From: Exiguobacterium sibiricum 7-3
GTDB taxonomy: Bacteria > Bacillota > Bacilli > Exiguobacteriales > Exiguobacteriaceae
Assembly (NCBI RefSeq): GCF_000620865.1
Contig: NZ_KK211190.1
Coordinates: 1,005,971 to 1,069,970, forward strand
Length of the DNA stretch: 64,000 nt
Reading direction: 5' to 3'
Shown here: piece by piece, positions 35,148-45,808 of the stretch
Layout: each line of letters begins with the position of its first letter
Numbering within the stretch: the stretch's first letter is position 1
Notes under the pieces: generated by a model
The model's database searches: none
What the model saw: only the letters and a program-made list of their open reading frames with translations
What the model was told of the DNA's origin: nothing
Translations under genes and position numbers: made by a program

Positions 35148-35176
35148 CAGACACAAATGATTATGTTCTCTATGAT
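35148..35176 (+). promoter_or_regulatory. Candidate cydA promoter
   Basis: CAGACA (35148-35153) and TATGAT (35171-35176), 17-bp spacer. The -35 is weak. Confidence 0.4.
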
Positions 35177-35227
35177 ACGGATATAAACAATATATAGAAG
35201 TACGTCTAGAAAGAGGGGGCTATACAC

Positions 35228-36616
35228 ATGTTCAATGATCCAGTCATGCTCAGTCGATTATTGACAGGGCTCACATTAGCATTCCACATCATCTTTGCGA
35301 CGATTGGGGTAGGGGTTCCATTGATGGTACTCGCAGCTGAGTACATCGGAATTAAACGAAAAGATTCAGACTATATTCTTCTAGCTCGACGCTGGACGCG
35401 TGGTTATATCGTAACCGTAGCGGTAGGTGTCGTAACAGGAACAGCGATTGGGTTACAATTGTCGCTTTTATGGCCATCATTGATGCAAGTAGCTGGTCAA
35501 ACAATCGCATTACCGTTATTTATGGAAACTTTCGCCTTTTTCTTTGAAGCGATTTTCCTCGGAATTTACCTGTACACATGGGATCGATTTAAAAATCCAT
35601 GGTTGCATTGGTTGATCGGGATTCCAGTCGTCATTGGAGCGACATTATCTGCCTTCTTCATCACGACGGTCAACTCTTTCATGAACTCACCAGAAGGATT
35701 TAAAATCGTCAACGGGACACTCACGCAAATCGAACCGTTGAAAGCGATGTTTAATACGGCGACACCAACAAAAGCAACGCACGTCATCGTATCCGCTTAC
35801 TTGACGGTTGCCTTCATCTTGGCAGCGATTGCGGCCTTCCATCTGTTACGGAAGAAAACTTTGTCGGCAGCAGAAACGGCATATCATAAAAAAGCCCTTC
35901 GCTTAACTGTCATGGCCGGATTAATCTTTGCTTTCTCAACAGCTTTAGTTGGAGACTTCTCCGGGAAATACCTGGCGAAATACCAACCGGAAAAATTAGC
36001 AGCAGCAGAATGGCATTTTGAAACGACAAGTGAAGCCGAGTTGATTTTCGGTGGAATCTTGGATGAACAGGCGGACGGCAGTTATGAAATCAAAGGTGCC
36101 GTCAAGATTCCGTATGCTTTATCCATTCTCGCAGGGGGAGCACCGGATACAGAAGTCATCGGGTTAAATGAATTCGCCAAAGAGGACCAAGCACCACTGT
36201 TTGTCCACTATTTCTTCGATATCATGGTATCGATCGGTATGTACCTGGCTGCGATTTCAGCCTTGTTCATCTTGGCATTCCGACTCAAAAAGTTGAATCC
36301 GTACAATAAGTGGTTACTGCGCGGTATTTTCATCGGTGGACCGCTCGCCATCGTTTCGATCGAAGCGGGGTGGATGTATGCGGAAATCGGACGTCAACCG
36401 TGGACGCTCTATGGTATTATGAGAACGGCTGATGCGGCTACCACTTCGACCGCTGTCGGACCGATGTTGATTTTGTTCAGTTTACTTTATCTGTTGCTCG
36501 GAACGATTTGTACAGTCGTCTTGCTCCGGATGTTTAAAAATAACCCTGTCGGCAAAGAACTCGCAGATGATCATCATACACGTGGTGAAGCGATGTTTGC
36601 GGACGACAATAAATAA
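35228..36616 (+). CDS. cydA: Cytochrome bd quinol oxidase subunit I
   Basis: The heme-bearing subunit of a bd-type terminal oxidase with high oxygen affinity. The 462-aa protein has about nine helices, conserved His in LAFHIIFATIG (heme b595 side), ETFAFFFEAIFLG with the catalytic glutamates, and EIGRQPWTLYG near the C-terminus. The short quinol loop is typical of Bacilli and of the cyanide-insensitive type. GAGGGGG precedes the ATG. With cydB it forms a two-gene operon; no cydDC assembly transporter follows. Confidence 0.93.
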   Translation: MFNDPVMLSRLLTGLTLAFHIIFATIGVGVPLMVLAAEYIGIKRKDSDYILLARRWTRGYIVTVAVGVVTGTAIGLQLSLLWPSLMQVAGQTIALPLFMETFAFFFEAIFLGIYLYTWDRFKNPWLHWLIGIPVVIGATLSAFFITTVNSFMNSPEGFKIVNGTLTQIEPLKAMFNTATPTKATHVIVSAYLTVAFILAAIAAFHLLRKKTLSAAETAYHKKALRLTVMAGLIFAFSTALVGDFSGKYLAKYQPEKLAAAEWHFETTSEAELIFGGILDEQADGSYEIKGAVKIPYALSILAGGAPDTEVIGLNEFAKEDQAPLFVHYFFDIMVSIGMYLAAISALFILAFRLKKLNPYNKWLLRGIFIGGPLAIVSIEAGWMYAEIGRQPWTLYGIMRTADAATTSTAVGPMLILFSLLYLLLGTICTVVLLRMFKNNPVGKELADDHHTRGEAMFADDNK

Positions 36617-36628
36617 GGAGGGAACGAG

Positions 36629-37651
36629 TTGGACATTCAAACACTTGGAATAACCGTACTTTGGACGTTCCTTTATGGATATCTCATCGTTGCCTCAATT
36701 GACTTCGGTGCCGGTTTTTACGCGTTTTATTCAAAATATACGAAACGGGATCATCTGACGAACCGTTTGATTCTCCGTTATCTTTCGCCGGTCTGGGAAG
36801 TGACGAACGTCTTCTTCGTCTTCTTCTTCGTCGGACTCGTCGGATTCTTTCCGGATACGGCTTATTATTACGGGACAGCTTTACTTGTTCCAGCCTCAAT
36901 CGTCTTAGTATTAATTGCGATTCGCGGTAGCTTTTACGCATTTGCCAACTACGGCTCAAATGACAGCATGTTCTATACTTTCTTATATGGAGCAACAGGA
37001 CTATTGATTCCGGCAGCAATGTCCACGACATTGACAATCAGTCAAGGTGGATTCATTCGTAAAACGAATGAGACAGTCGAATTCCTTGGGACGAAGCTGT
37101 TCACAAACTTCTATTCTTGGACGGTCGTCGCGCTTGCAATCGTATCCGTCCTCTATATCAGTGCGATGTTCCTGTTGTTCTATGCGGATAAAGCAAAGGA
37201 CGAGAATGCAACACCATTGATTCGTAAATGGGCATTGTTCTGGAGTATTCCAACGATTGTTGTCTGTGCGTTAGTCTTCTTTGGTCTAAAAAATCAGGCG
37301 GCGTGGCATTATGAAAACATCTTAAACGGCAATTGGTGGTGGTTCGCAGCAAGTTTCCTCTTCTTCTGCGTCGCGGTCACACTTGTTTACCTGAAGAAAA
37401 ACTACGGTATCGCCTTTATCGCTGTTATGGCTCAGTATGGCGTTGCCTGGTTCGGATACGGATATACACACCTTCCTTACATTCTTTATCCGTACATCGA
37501 CATCAATAAAGCGGTCGTTAACGAAACGATGGCAACGGCACTTGTTGTCGTCTTTATCTTCGGATTGATGTTATTGATTCCTGCATTGTATTTGATCTTA
37601 CGGTTGTTCCTGTTTGATAATGATTATGTCAGTGGGAAAAAAGCAAAATAA
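36629..37651 (+). CDS. cydB: Cytochrome bd quinol oxidase subunit II
   Basis: A 340-aa membrane protein with about eight helices; structural partner of CydA. Start at TTG six bases after AAGGAGGG gives LDIQTLGITVLWTFLYGYLIVASIDFGAGF, with the family's conserved first-helix DFGAG. The SPVWEVTNVFFVFFFVGLVGFFP segment is also typical. It ends just before a strong terminator. Confidence 0.92.
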   Translation: MDIQTLGITVLWTFLYGYLIVASIDFGAGFYAFYSKYTKRDHLTNRLILRYLSPVWEVTNVFFVFFFVGLVGFFPDTAYYYGTALLVPASIVLVLIAIRGSFYAFANYGSNDSMFYTFLYGATGLLIPAAMSTTLTISQGGFIRKTNETVEFLGTKLFTNFYSWTVVALAIVSVLYISAMFLLFYADKAKDENATPLIRKWALFWSIPTIVVCALVFFGLKNQAAWHYENILNGNWWWFAASFLFFCVAVTLVYLKKNYGIAFIAVMAQYGVAWFGYGYTHLPYILYPYIDINKAVVNETMATALVVVFIFGLMLLIPALYLILRLFLFDNDYVSGKKAK

Positions 37652-37676
37652 GTGAAATGTATATTTCTTAACAAAT

Positions 37677-37710
37677 CCGGGGCTGACTCGAAAGTCAGTC
37701 CCTTTTTTTG
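37677..37710 (+). terminator. Terminator of cydAB
   Basis: GGGGCTGACT / AGTCAGTCCC stem with seven Ts. Confidence 0.85.
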
Positions 37711-37833
37711 AGCGGATTTGTCGTTCATTTCAAGGATTAAAAACTGAAAACCGCATTATAAAAGCGTTCATAGTAATTTAGAAGTGAATCGGGTACACTA
37801 CTACTGAAGCAGAATTGTGAAGGAGAGTTGAAC

Positions 37834-38502
37834 ATGAATGGAGAGTTCGCAGTAATTGGTTTAGGTCGGTTCGGAGGTTCGATTGTCCGGGAACTATCAA
37901 AAAATGGATATGACGTTTTAGCGATTGATTCGGATGAAGAACGTGTCAACGAATATATGGGGATTGCGACGCATTCTGTCATTGCGGATACGACGGATGA
38001 GAACGTCTTAAAGAGCCTTGGGATTCGCAATTTTGACCATGTCATCGTTGCGATTGGTGAAAACATTCAAGCGTCGATTTTGACGACTTTAATTTTAAAA
38101 GAACTTGGTGTCCAATCGATTACCGTGAAGGCGACGAATGATTATCATGAAAAGGTATTACGAAAGATTGGGGCCGACTTCATCGTTCACCCTGAACGGG
38201 ATATGGGGGTCCGGATTGCGAATGGGTTGATGAGTTCGAATATTTTAGATTATCTCGATTTGTCACAAGAATTCTCGATCGTCGAAATCAAAGTCAGTGA
38301 TCGGATGGCAAATCAAACATTGATCGACCTGGACTTACGTAGTAAGTACGGTGCAAACGTCGTCGCGATCAAGCGGGGCGAAACCGTCATGATTTCATTA
38401 CAAGCAGATGAATTGATTGAAAAAGGGGATTATCTTGTCGTCATTGGCGAAAATGATGACTTGGATCGTTTGGAACGCGCCATCCATAAAGTGAAAAATT
38501 AA
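37834..38502 (+). CDS. ktrC: Potassium channel RCK regulatory subunit KtrC
   Basis: A 222-aa cytosolic gating ring subunit of a Ktr potassium uptake system. The RCK_N Rossmann domain begins FAVIGLGRFGGSIVRELSKNGYDVLAID and binds ATP/ADP; the C-terminal RCK_C domain spans about residues 135-222. c-di-AMP binds such C-domains in relatives. The ATG at 37834 follows AAGGAG. The position before rpoY-rnjA matches B. subtilis ktrC. The membrane partner KtrD is not in the window. Confidence 0.9.
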   Translation: MNGEFAVIGLGRFGGSIVRELSKNGYDVLAIDSDEERVNEYMGIATHSVIADTTDENVLKSLGIRNFDHVIVAIGENIQASILTTLILKELGVQSITVKATNDYHEKVLRKIGADFIVHPERDMGVRIANGLMSSNILDYLDLSQEFSIVEIKVSDRMANQTLIDLDLRSKYGANVVAIKRGETVMISLQADELIEKGDYLVVIGENDDLDRLERAIHKVKN

Positions 38503-38506
38503 TATC

Positions 38507-38541
38507 TAAAAAGGCTGAGGAGTCATTCCCTCGGCCTTTTG
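38507..38541. terminator. Bidirectional terminator ktrC / HAD
   Basis: AAAAGGCTGAGG / CCTCGGCCTTTT stem. Confidence 0.82.
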
Positions 38542-38545
38542 GGTA

Positions 38546-39322
38546 CTAAATGAGTTGGAATTCTTTCAGACCGTGTTCGATGCCGTCTTCTAGAATGTGT
38601 TTGGTGACGAAATCAGCGGCTGCTTTTGTTTCAGCAAGACCATTTCCCATCGCGATACCGGTTCCGACATAACGTAACATTTCTAAATCATTCAACGCGT
38701 CTCCGAATGCAAACGTATCTTCGCGCCGGATATTCGTCAGCTTCAGGAATTGTTTGATGCCATCCGCTTTTGATGAACCGACATTGATGACATCCATCGC
38801 ATTCGGATGCCAGCGGATGAAGTCGAAGGCTTGGTAATTTTGAGTGTACTCGGCTTCTTCTTCAGCGGTACAATAGACAAGCGTTTGGAAGACGTCATGT
38901 GTCGTAAACGCCTGATCATTAAAGACCGGCAATGGAATATCCAGTTCACCAAGTGATTCTTGGACTAACTGATCTGATGGCTTGGTTGAAAAGCCTTGTG
39001 TTTCACCTAAATAGACAAGTGTATGACCATTTTTATGTGCTCGAGCGGTCAAATGCTTGAGATCTGCAATCGGTTGCGGACGTCTGTAAATGACTTCGTT
39101 TTGATGAACGACGATTTGACCATTGTAACCAATGATCGTATCGATGTTGAGCAGTTCGCGCACACCGGATAACATCGCCGGACCACGCCCGGTCGCGATG
39201 GCTACATAAACACCATTCGCTTGTAATTGTTTAATTGCCTGTTTGGTCGACTCGGGAACAAAATGACCATCGTGAAGTAAGGTTCCATCGATATCGAAAA
39301 AGACGACTTTCTGATTTGCCAT
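38546..39322 (-). CDS. Cof-type HAD-IIB phosphatase
   Basis: A 258-aa phosphatase with all four HAD motifs: FFDIDGTLL (I), AIATGR (II), SSKADGIKQFL (III, Lys) and FAFGDALNDLEML (IV). It resembles B. subtilis YkrA, which also lies close to ktrC. Substrates are likely sugar or nucleotide phosphates such as flavin or pyridoxal precursors, but this cannot be decided here. Confidence 0.9.
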   Translation of the reverse strand: MANQKVVFFDIDGTLLHDGHFVPESTKQAIKQLQANGVYVAIATGRGPAMLSGVRELLNIDTIIGYNGQIVVHQNEVIYRRPQPIADLKHLTARAHKNGHTLVYLGETQGFSTKPSDQLVQESLGELDIPLPVFNDQAFTTHDVFQTLVYCTAEEEAEYTQNYQAFDFIRWHPNAMDVINVGSSKADGIKQFLKLTNIRREDTFAFGDALNDLEMLRYVGTGIAMGNGLAETKAAADFVTKHILEDGIEHGLKEFQLI

Positions 39323-39492
39323 GGTTTCACCTTCTCTTTTTAATTGGCTGTTCAGCCGGATACATGTGGAATTATAGCATAGCGTTAACGTTTACGCCGA
39401 CCTTGGATTAGGAATAGGATGAAAAAATAGTAGGATATCGTGTATACTAATCTAAGGACAAAAAACAATGGACTGATAAGGAGTTGCTAAAC

Positions 39493-39711
39493 ATGATTTT
39501 TAAAGTATTTTATCAACCGCTTCGTTCGGAAGCCCCGGTACGGGAACGGACAGAAGTGATGTATGTTGAGGGAGAGAACATTCGTGAAGTGCGAACAGCG
39601 ATTGATCACCTCATCAAAGAGATCAATGTCGAATTCATCCGTGAGTTAAGCGGCGAATTCCTGGAATATGAAAAACTAAGCCCGGATTATAAGGTTGAAA
39701 CGTTCGCATGA
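39493..39711 (+). CDS. rpoY: RNA polymerase epsilon subunit
   Basis: A 72-aa accessory RNA polymerase subunit of Bacilli. [27 protein letters not shown] and [17 protein letters not shown] match the YkzG/epsilon family. AAGGAG lies 9 nt before the ATG; the extension to an upstream TTG/ATG is not supported. A TATACT -10 (39443-39448) lies about 45 bp upstream. Its stop overlaps the rnjA start (ATGA), the same pair as in B. subtilis. Confidence 0.93.
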   Translation: MIFKVFYQPLRSEAPVRERTEVMYVEGENIREVRTAIDHLIKEINVEFIRELSGEFLEYEKLSPDYKVETFA

Positions 39712-41375
39712 AGTTCGTTAAAAACCATCAAGCAGCCGTTTTCGCACTCGGTGGCTTAGGAGAAATCGGGAAGAACACGTACGTCGTTCAATTTCAAGAT
39801 GAGATCATCGTCATCGACGCCGGTGTCATGTTCCCGGAAGATGAATTACTTGGGATTGATTACGTCATTCCGGATTACACGTATTTGATCAAAAACAAAG
39901 ACAAGGTAAAAGGTGTCTTCATCACCCACGGTCACGAAGACCACATCGGGGGACTGCCATTTTTACTCAAACAAGTCAACTTACCAATCTATGCTGGGAA
40001 AATTGCACTTGGTCTCATTAAAGTAAAACTCGAAGAACACGGTTTATTACGGACGGCCGAGTTACATGAGATTGACGAGGATTCGATCATCAAATTCCGT
40101 AAGACGAGCATTTCGTTTTTCCGGACGACACACTCGATTCCAAACTCGTTTGGCGTCGTCGTCAAGACACCGCAAGGCAACATCGTCCATACCGGCGATT
40201 TTAAATTCGATTTCACACCAGTCGGAGAACCTGCTGATTTAACGAAAATGGCGGAACTCGGCAAGGAAGGTGTTCTCTGTCTGCTGTCTGACTCGACGAA
40301 TGCCGAGATTGAAGGATTTACGATGAGTGAACGTGTCGTCGGAGATACGATTTCTAACATCTTCCGCAAAGCAGAAGGTCGGATTATCTTTGCGACATTC
40401 GCCTCGAACATCTATCGACTGCAACAAGTCGTCAATGCATCGGTCGAAGCAGGGCGTAAAATCGTTGTCTTCGGACGAAGCATGGATAAGGTCATGATGA
40501 TTGGACAGGAGCTTGATTTTATCAAAGCACCAAAAGGGACAATCATCGAACCGAACGAGATGAAACGATACAAATCGAACGAACTGACAATTCTTTGTAC
40601 GGGTTCACAAGGAGAGCCTATGGCAGCCCTTAGCCGGATCGCCAACGGGACACACCGTCAGATTTCAATCATTCCGGATGATTTAGTCATCTTCTCGTCT
40701 TCTCCGATTCCAGGAAACGTTGTTTCCGTTGGAAAAACAATCAATCAATTGTACAAAGCTGGTGCAGATGTCATGTATGGCAAGTTAAATGACATCCATA
40801 CATCAGGTCACGGTAGTCAACAAGAACAATTGCTGATGCTCCGTCTCTTGCAACCGAAATACTTCATGCCGATTCACGGAGAGTACCGGATGTTGAAAAA
40901 ACACATGTCGCTTGCAATGGACGCCGGTGTACCAGAAGAAAACTGTTTCGTCATGGATAACGGTGAAGTCTTGGCACTTGATGCCAATGCAGCCGCCATT
41001 ACCGGTAAAATCCAAGCGAATGCCGTCTATGTAGATGGAAAAGGAATTGGAGATATTGGGAATATCGTCCTGCGTGACCGACGGATTCTTTCGGAAGAAG
41101 GTCTCGTCGTCGTCGTCGTGACACTTGATTCTAAAACCAATCGTCTTGTTTCAGGGCCGGATATCATTTCACGCGGATTCGTCTACATGCGTGAATCAGG
41201 TAACTTGATCAAGGATGCGGAACGCTTGTTGAAGCGTTCACTTGAGCAATCTTTGGCAAATCGAAACACCAAATGGACGGATATCAAGCAAGTCATCAAT
41301 GATACATTGACACCGTACTTGACTGAAAAAACTCAACGTCACCCAATGATCATGCCGATCATCATGGAAGTATAA
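39708..41375 (+). CDS. rnjA: Ribonuclease J1
   Basis: A 555-aa metallo-beta-lactamase/beta-CASP ribonuclease with endo- and 5'-3' exonuclease activity, central to mRNA turnover. HGHEDH occupies residues 74-79, the same numbering as in B. subtilis RNase J1. Further metal and phosphate ligands occur in [15 protein letters not shown] and [10 protein letters not shown]. Translationally coupled to rpoY by a 4-bp overlap. Confidence 0.97.
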   Translation: MKFVKNHQAAVFALGGLGEIGKNTYVVQFQDEIIVIDAGVMFPEDELLGIDYVIPDYTYLIKNKDKVKGVFITHGHEDHIGGLPFLLKQVNLPIYAGKIALGLIKVKLEEHGLLRTAELHEIDEDSIIKFRKTSISFFRTTHSIPNSFGVVVKTPQGNIVHTGDFKFDFTPVGEPADLTKMAELGKEGVLCLLSDSTNAEIEGFTMSERVVGDTISNIFRKAEGRIIFATFASNIYRLQQVVNASVEAGRKIVVFGRSMDKVMMIGQELDFIKAPKGTIIEPNEMKRYKSNELTILCTGSQGEPMAALSRIANGTHRQISIIPDDLVIFSSSPIPGNVVSVGKTINQLYKAGADVMYGKLNDIHTSGHGSQQEQLLMLRLLQPKYFMPIHGEYRMLKKHMSLAMDAGVPEENCFVMDNGEVLALDANAAAITGKIQANAVYVDGKGIGDIGNIVLRDRRILSEEGLVVVVVTLDSKTNRLVSGPDIISRGFVYMRESGNLIKDAERLLKRSLEQSLANRNTKWTDIKQVINDTLTPYLTEKTQRHPMIMPIIMEV

Positions 41376-41376
41376 A

Positions 41377-41416
41377 TAAAAAGGGCATTTCCGTATATTG
41401 GAAATGCCCTTTTTGT
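41377..41416. terminator. Bidirectional terminator rnjA / def
   Basis: AAAAAGGGCATTTCC / GGAAATGCCCTTTTT perfect stem. Confidence 0.9.
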
Positions 41417-41425
41417 TGTTTCTTA

Positions 41426-41965
41426 TTAAAGTGATGAACCATAGTCCTTGAACGGCTCTTTCGGATCGATTCGATCGTAAAACATGATGCCGTCCAAATG
41501 ATCATATTCGTGTTGGCAGACGACTGCTTTTAATCCTTTTAATCTTAATTTTACAGGATTTCCGTTATGATCGATGCCAGACAGGGTAATACGCATATAG
41601 CGCGGTACATGGCCTTCGACTTCCCGGTCAACGGACAAACAACCTTCACCGCCGGCAAGATATGTTTGTTCAACGGAATGACTGACGATTTTAGGATTGT
41701 AGATCCCGAACTCGAGAATATCATCTCCGTCTTGCAGACGAATGGCAAACATCCGTTTGTTGACTCCGATTTGGGGAGCCGCCAGCCCGATTCCGCTACG
41801 TAAATCATATTTTTCAGCTAACTCGTCGTCCTGACTATTGGCAAGATACTCCATCATCAGACGCATCGTTTCTTTATCTTCCTCACTGAGGGGGAAGGTA
41901 ACATCGACAGAGCGTTCGTGAAGCGAAGGAACATCTTCTCGAACGATCTCATTCATGGTAATCAT
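41426..41965 (-). CDS. def: Peptide deformylase
   Basis: Removes the formyl group from nascent N-terminal methionine. The 179-aa enzyme shows the three metal-site motifs GIGLAAPQIG, EGCLSV and HEYDH in order, and the DELAEKYDLRSG insertion typical of the longer Gram-positive (type 2) form. The start MITMNEIV is chosen because AAGGGG lies 8 nt upstream. Position upstream of pdhA, divergently, is as in B. subtilis defB/ykrB. Confidence 0.95.
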   Translation of the reverse strand: MITMNEIVREDVPSLHERSVDVTFPLSEEDKETMRLMMEYLANSQDDELAEKYDLRSGIGLAAPQIGVNKRMFAIRLQDGDDILEFGIYNPKIVSHSVEQTYLAGGEGCLSVDREVEGHVPRYMRITLSGIDHNGNPVKLRLKGLKAVVCQHEYDHLDGIMFYDRIDPKEPFKDYGSSL

Positions 41966-42074
41966 GAACAACACCCCTTTCATCTAGAAAAATTATAGCA
42001 TATCAAAGGAGGAATATTAATAACTAACACAGTTGTGAAATGATGAATAGTACAGAAGTAAAGCCGTTCTTTGA

Positions 42075-42092
42075 ATGTGATGTCATTCACAA
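42075..42092 (+). promoter_or_regulatory. Rex/Fnr-like operator upstream of pdhA
   Basis: ATGTGATGTCATTCACAA contains a perfect TGTGA-N6-TCACA (42076-42091), and its right half TTCACAA equals the Rex half-site. It lies about 33 bp upstream of the pdhA -35. Either Rex or an Fnr/CRP-family regulator could bind. Confidence 0.6.
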
Positions 42093-42124
42093 GAACATCC
42101 GCTAAAAAAAATAAAACATTTCCT

Positions 42125-42154
42125 TTGATTTTATGGGTGTTACAGTTTTATACT
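42125..42154 (+). promoter_or_regulatory. Candidate pdhABCD promoter
   Basis: TTGATT (42125-42130) and TATACT (42149-42154), 18-bp spacer. This leaves a leader of about 180 nt. The 378-bp def-pdhA gap holds this promoter, the operator above and no gene. Confidence 0.6.
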
Positions 42155-42334
42155 TGTAACGTAATGAACAAGACATGCTTTCGTGTCTAGTCATGTTAAT
42201 ACAGTTTACTCAACTGGATAGGTACACAGATATATGTTCAAGAAAAGGTCATACGGGACTTCATTTTTTGAACACTATTGGTATGTGAGCAAATCAGTCA
42301 GAGGAATATTTCGCTGAGCACAGTGAAAGGATGA

Positions 42335-43426
<1,092 letters not shown>

Positions 43427-43429
43427 CCC

Positions 43430-44407
43430 ATGGCACAAATGACGATGATCCAAGCGATCACTGACGCAATGCGCGTCGAGATGAAACGCGACGAGCAAGT
43501 TCTCTTGTTCGGTGAAGACGTCGGTAAAAACGGTGGGGTATTCCGTGCGACAGAAGGTCTTCAAGACGAATTAGGCGAAGACCGCGTCTTCGATACACCA
43601 CTTGCCGAGTCTGGTATTGGTGGTCTTGCAGTCGGATTCAGCTTAACTGGTTTCCGTCCAATCATGGAAATCCAATTCTTCGGTTTCGTATTCGAAGTAT
43701 TTGATTCTGTAGCAGCACAACTCGCACGTTTACGTTACCGTTCAGGCGGCACGTACAGTGCACCTGTAACAATCCGTTCACCATTCGGTGGCGGTGTTAA
43801 AACACCTGAGCTTCATGCAGATAACCTGGAAGGATTAATGGCTCAGTCACCAGGACTTAAAGTCGTCATCCCTTCAACTCCGTATGATGCAAAAGGTCTT
43901 TTGATTGCATCAATCCGTGATAACGACCCAGTCGTTTTCCTTGAGCACATGAAACTGTACCGTTCATTCCGCGGTGAAGTGCCAGAGGGCGACTACACGA
44001 TCGAACTCGGAAAAGCAGACATCAAACGTGAAGGTACTGACGTTACAATCGTAACGTACGGTGCAATGGTTCACGCATCATTGAAAGCTGCTGAAGAGCT
44101 TGAAAAGGAAAACATCAGCGTTGAAATCATCGACTTGATGACAATCAGCCCGATTGACATCGATACAATCGTTGAATCAGTTAAGAAAACGAACCGTGTT
44201 GTCGTTGTTCAAGAAGCTCAAAAACAAGCAGGTGTGGCTGCAATGGTCGCAACTGAAATCCAAGAGCGCGCAATTCTTGACCTCGAAGCACCAATTCTTC
44301 GTGTCACGGCACCTGACACAATCTTCCCATTCGCACAAGGTGAAGATGCGTGGCTTCCGGACCACAAAGATATCGTTGAAAAAGTGAAAACTGTTTACAA
44401 TTTCTAA
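43430..44407 (+). CDS. pdhB: Pyruvate dehydrogenase E1 beta subunit
   Basis: A 325-aa subunit with the transketolase pyrimidine domain ([20 protein letters not shown], with the catalytic Glu region in PLAESGIGG) and the transketolase C-terminal domain ([21 protein letters not shown]). AAGGAG lies before the ATG, three bases after the pdhA stop. It is followed by a hairpin and a 99-bp gap before pdhC. Confidence 0.96.
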   Translation: MAQMTMIQAITDAMRVEMKRDEQVLLFGEDVGKNGGVFRATEGLQDELGEDRVFDTPLAESGIGGLAVGFSLTGFRPIMEIQFFGFVFEVFDSVAAQLARLRYRSGGTYSAPVTIRSPFGGGVKTPELHADNLEGLMAQSPGLKVVIPSTPYDAKGLLIASIRDNDPVVFLEHMKLYRSFRGEVPEGDYTIELGKADIKREGTDVTIVTYGAMVHASLKAAEELEKENISVEIIDLMTISPIDIDTIVESVKKTNRVVVVQEAQKQAGVAAMVATEIQERAILDLEAPILRVTAPDTIFPFAQGEDAWLPDHKDIVEKVKTVYNF

Positions 44408-44412
44408 GAGTG

Positions 44413-44458
44413 AACCGGAAAAAGAGGAGAGAGGTAATTCTCTCCTTGCTTCCGTTTT
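44413..44458 (+). terminator. Hairpin between pdhB and pdhC
   Basis: GGAA...GAGGAGAG / CTCTCCTT...TTCC stem followed by GTTTTAA. It may attenuate or process the operon transcript rather than end it. Confidence 0.55.
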
Positions 44459-44506
44459 AAAGATAACAATTGACCAGAAGAGTGAAATAAAAGGAGGCCA
44501 ATTCAA

Positions 44507-45805
44507 ATGGGTTTATTTGAATTCAAATTACCGGATATCGGTGAGGGTATTCACGAAGGTGAAATCGTAAAGTGGTTCGTTAAAGCAGGCGACACAGTCA
44601 AAGAGGATGACATTCTTCTTGAAGTACAAAACGATAAAGCAGTCGTTGAAATTCCATCACCAGTTGATGGCACAGTCAAAGAAGTAAAAGTCGACGAGGG
44701 TGTCGTAGCCGTCGTTGGTGACGTATTGATCACGTTTGATGTGGAAGGCGAAGGTTCAGCTCCTTCTGAAGAAGAAGCACCAGAGCAACCTAAAGCAGCA
44801 GACAATGCGAAAGACGTCCAAGACACAGACAAAAAAGTCGAAGACAAACCAAACGAAGTTCAAATCCATAAATCAGAACGCGTCATCGCAATGCCTTCAG
44901 TGCGTAAATATGCACGTGAAAAAGGTGTCGATATCCGTGAAGTTCAAGGTTCTGGTGACAACGGTCGCGTTGTCAAAGAAGACATTGATGCATTTGCAAA
45001 CGGTGGACAAGCTTCAACTGCACCAGCAGCAGAAGAAAAAGCACCGGCAGCACAAGCTTCAGCATCTAAGTCTGAAGTGAAACCGTATGTTGCAGCTCAA
45101 CCTGAGCTTGAAACACGCGAGAAGATCAAAGGAATCCGTAAAGCGATTTCGAAAGCAATGGTCAACTCGAAACATACAGCACCACACGTTACATTGATGG
45201 ATGAAGTCGATGTTACGAATCTTGTTGCACTCCGTAAAAACTTCAAAGAAGTTGCGGCAGCACAAGGTACGAAATTAACGTATCTTCCATTCGTTGTGAA
45301 AGCATTGACAGCAGCGGCTAAGAAATACCCTGCAATCAACGCATCAATTGACGATGTGAACGAAGAAGTCGTTTACAAAAACTACTTCAACATCGGTATC
45401 GCAGCAGACACAGACAACGGTCTTGTTGTACCTGTCGTCAAAGATGCAGACCGTAAATCAATCTTCGGATTAGCAGATAACATTAATGATCTTGCTGGTA
45501 AAGCACGTGACGGTAAACTTTCTGGTGACGAAATGAAAGGCGGATCGATCACAATCACGAACATCGGTTCTGCTGGCGGACAATGGTTCACACCTGTCAT
45601 CAACCACCCAGAAGTTGCAATCCTCGGTATTGGTCGTATCGCTGAAAAAGCGGTCGTCAAAAACGGCGAAATCGTTGCAGCACCAGTACTTGCTCTTTCA
45701 TTCAGCTTCGACCACCGTCTCATCGATGGTGCTACAGCACAAAACGCGCTTAACTTGGTTAAACGTTTGTTAAATGACCCACAACTTCTCATTATGGAGG
45801 GATAA
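44507..45805 (+). CDS. pdhC: Dihydrolipoamide acetyltransferase, PDH E2
   Basis: A 432-aa core subunit. One lipoyl domain with [10 protein letters not shown] (lipoyl Lys44), an Ala/Pro/Glu-rich linker, a peripheral subunit-binding domain ([15 protein letters not shown]...GRVVKEDI, about residues 127-163), a second linker and the catalytic domain ending with [13 protein letters not shown] (catalytic His and Asp). AAGGAGG precedes the ATG. Forms the 60-mer core of pyruvate dehydrogenase. Confidence 0.96.
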   Translation: MGLFEFKLPDIGEGIHEGEIVKWFVKAGDTVKEDDILLEVQNDKAVVEIPSPVDGTVKEVKVDEGVVAVVGDVLITFDVEGEGSAPSEEEAPEQPKAADNAKDVQDTDKKVEDKPNEVQIHKSERVIAMPSVRKYAREKGVDIREVQGSGDNGRVVKEDIDAFANGGQASTAPAAEEKAPAAQASASKSEVKPYVAAQPELETREKIKGIRKAISKAMVNSKHTAPHVTLMDEVDVTNLVALRKNFKEVAAAQGTKLTYLPFVVKALTAAAKKYPAINASIDDVNEEVVYKNYFNIGIAADTDNGLVVPVVKDADRKSIFGLADNINDLAGKARDGKLSGDEMKGGSITITNIGSAGGQWFTPVINHPEVAILGIGRIAEKAVVKNGEIVAAPVLALSFSFDHRLIDGATAQNALNLVKRLLNDPQLLIMEG

Positions 45806-45808
45806 GCA

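Noticed and set aside
36684-37037. 117-aa antisense frame with a long arginine run
   Set aside because: Reverse complement of the Phe/Val-rich cydB helices; typical shadow, no start signal.
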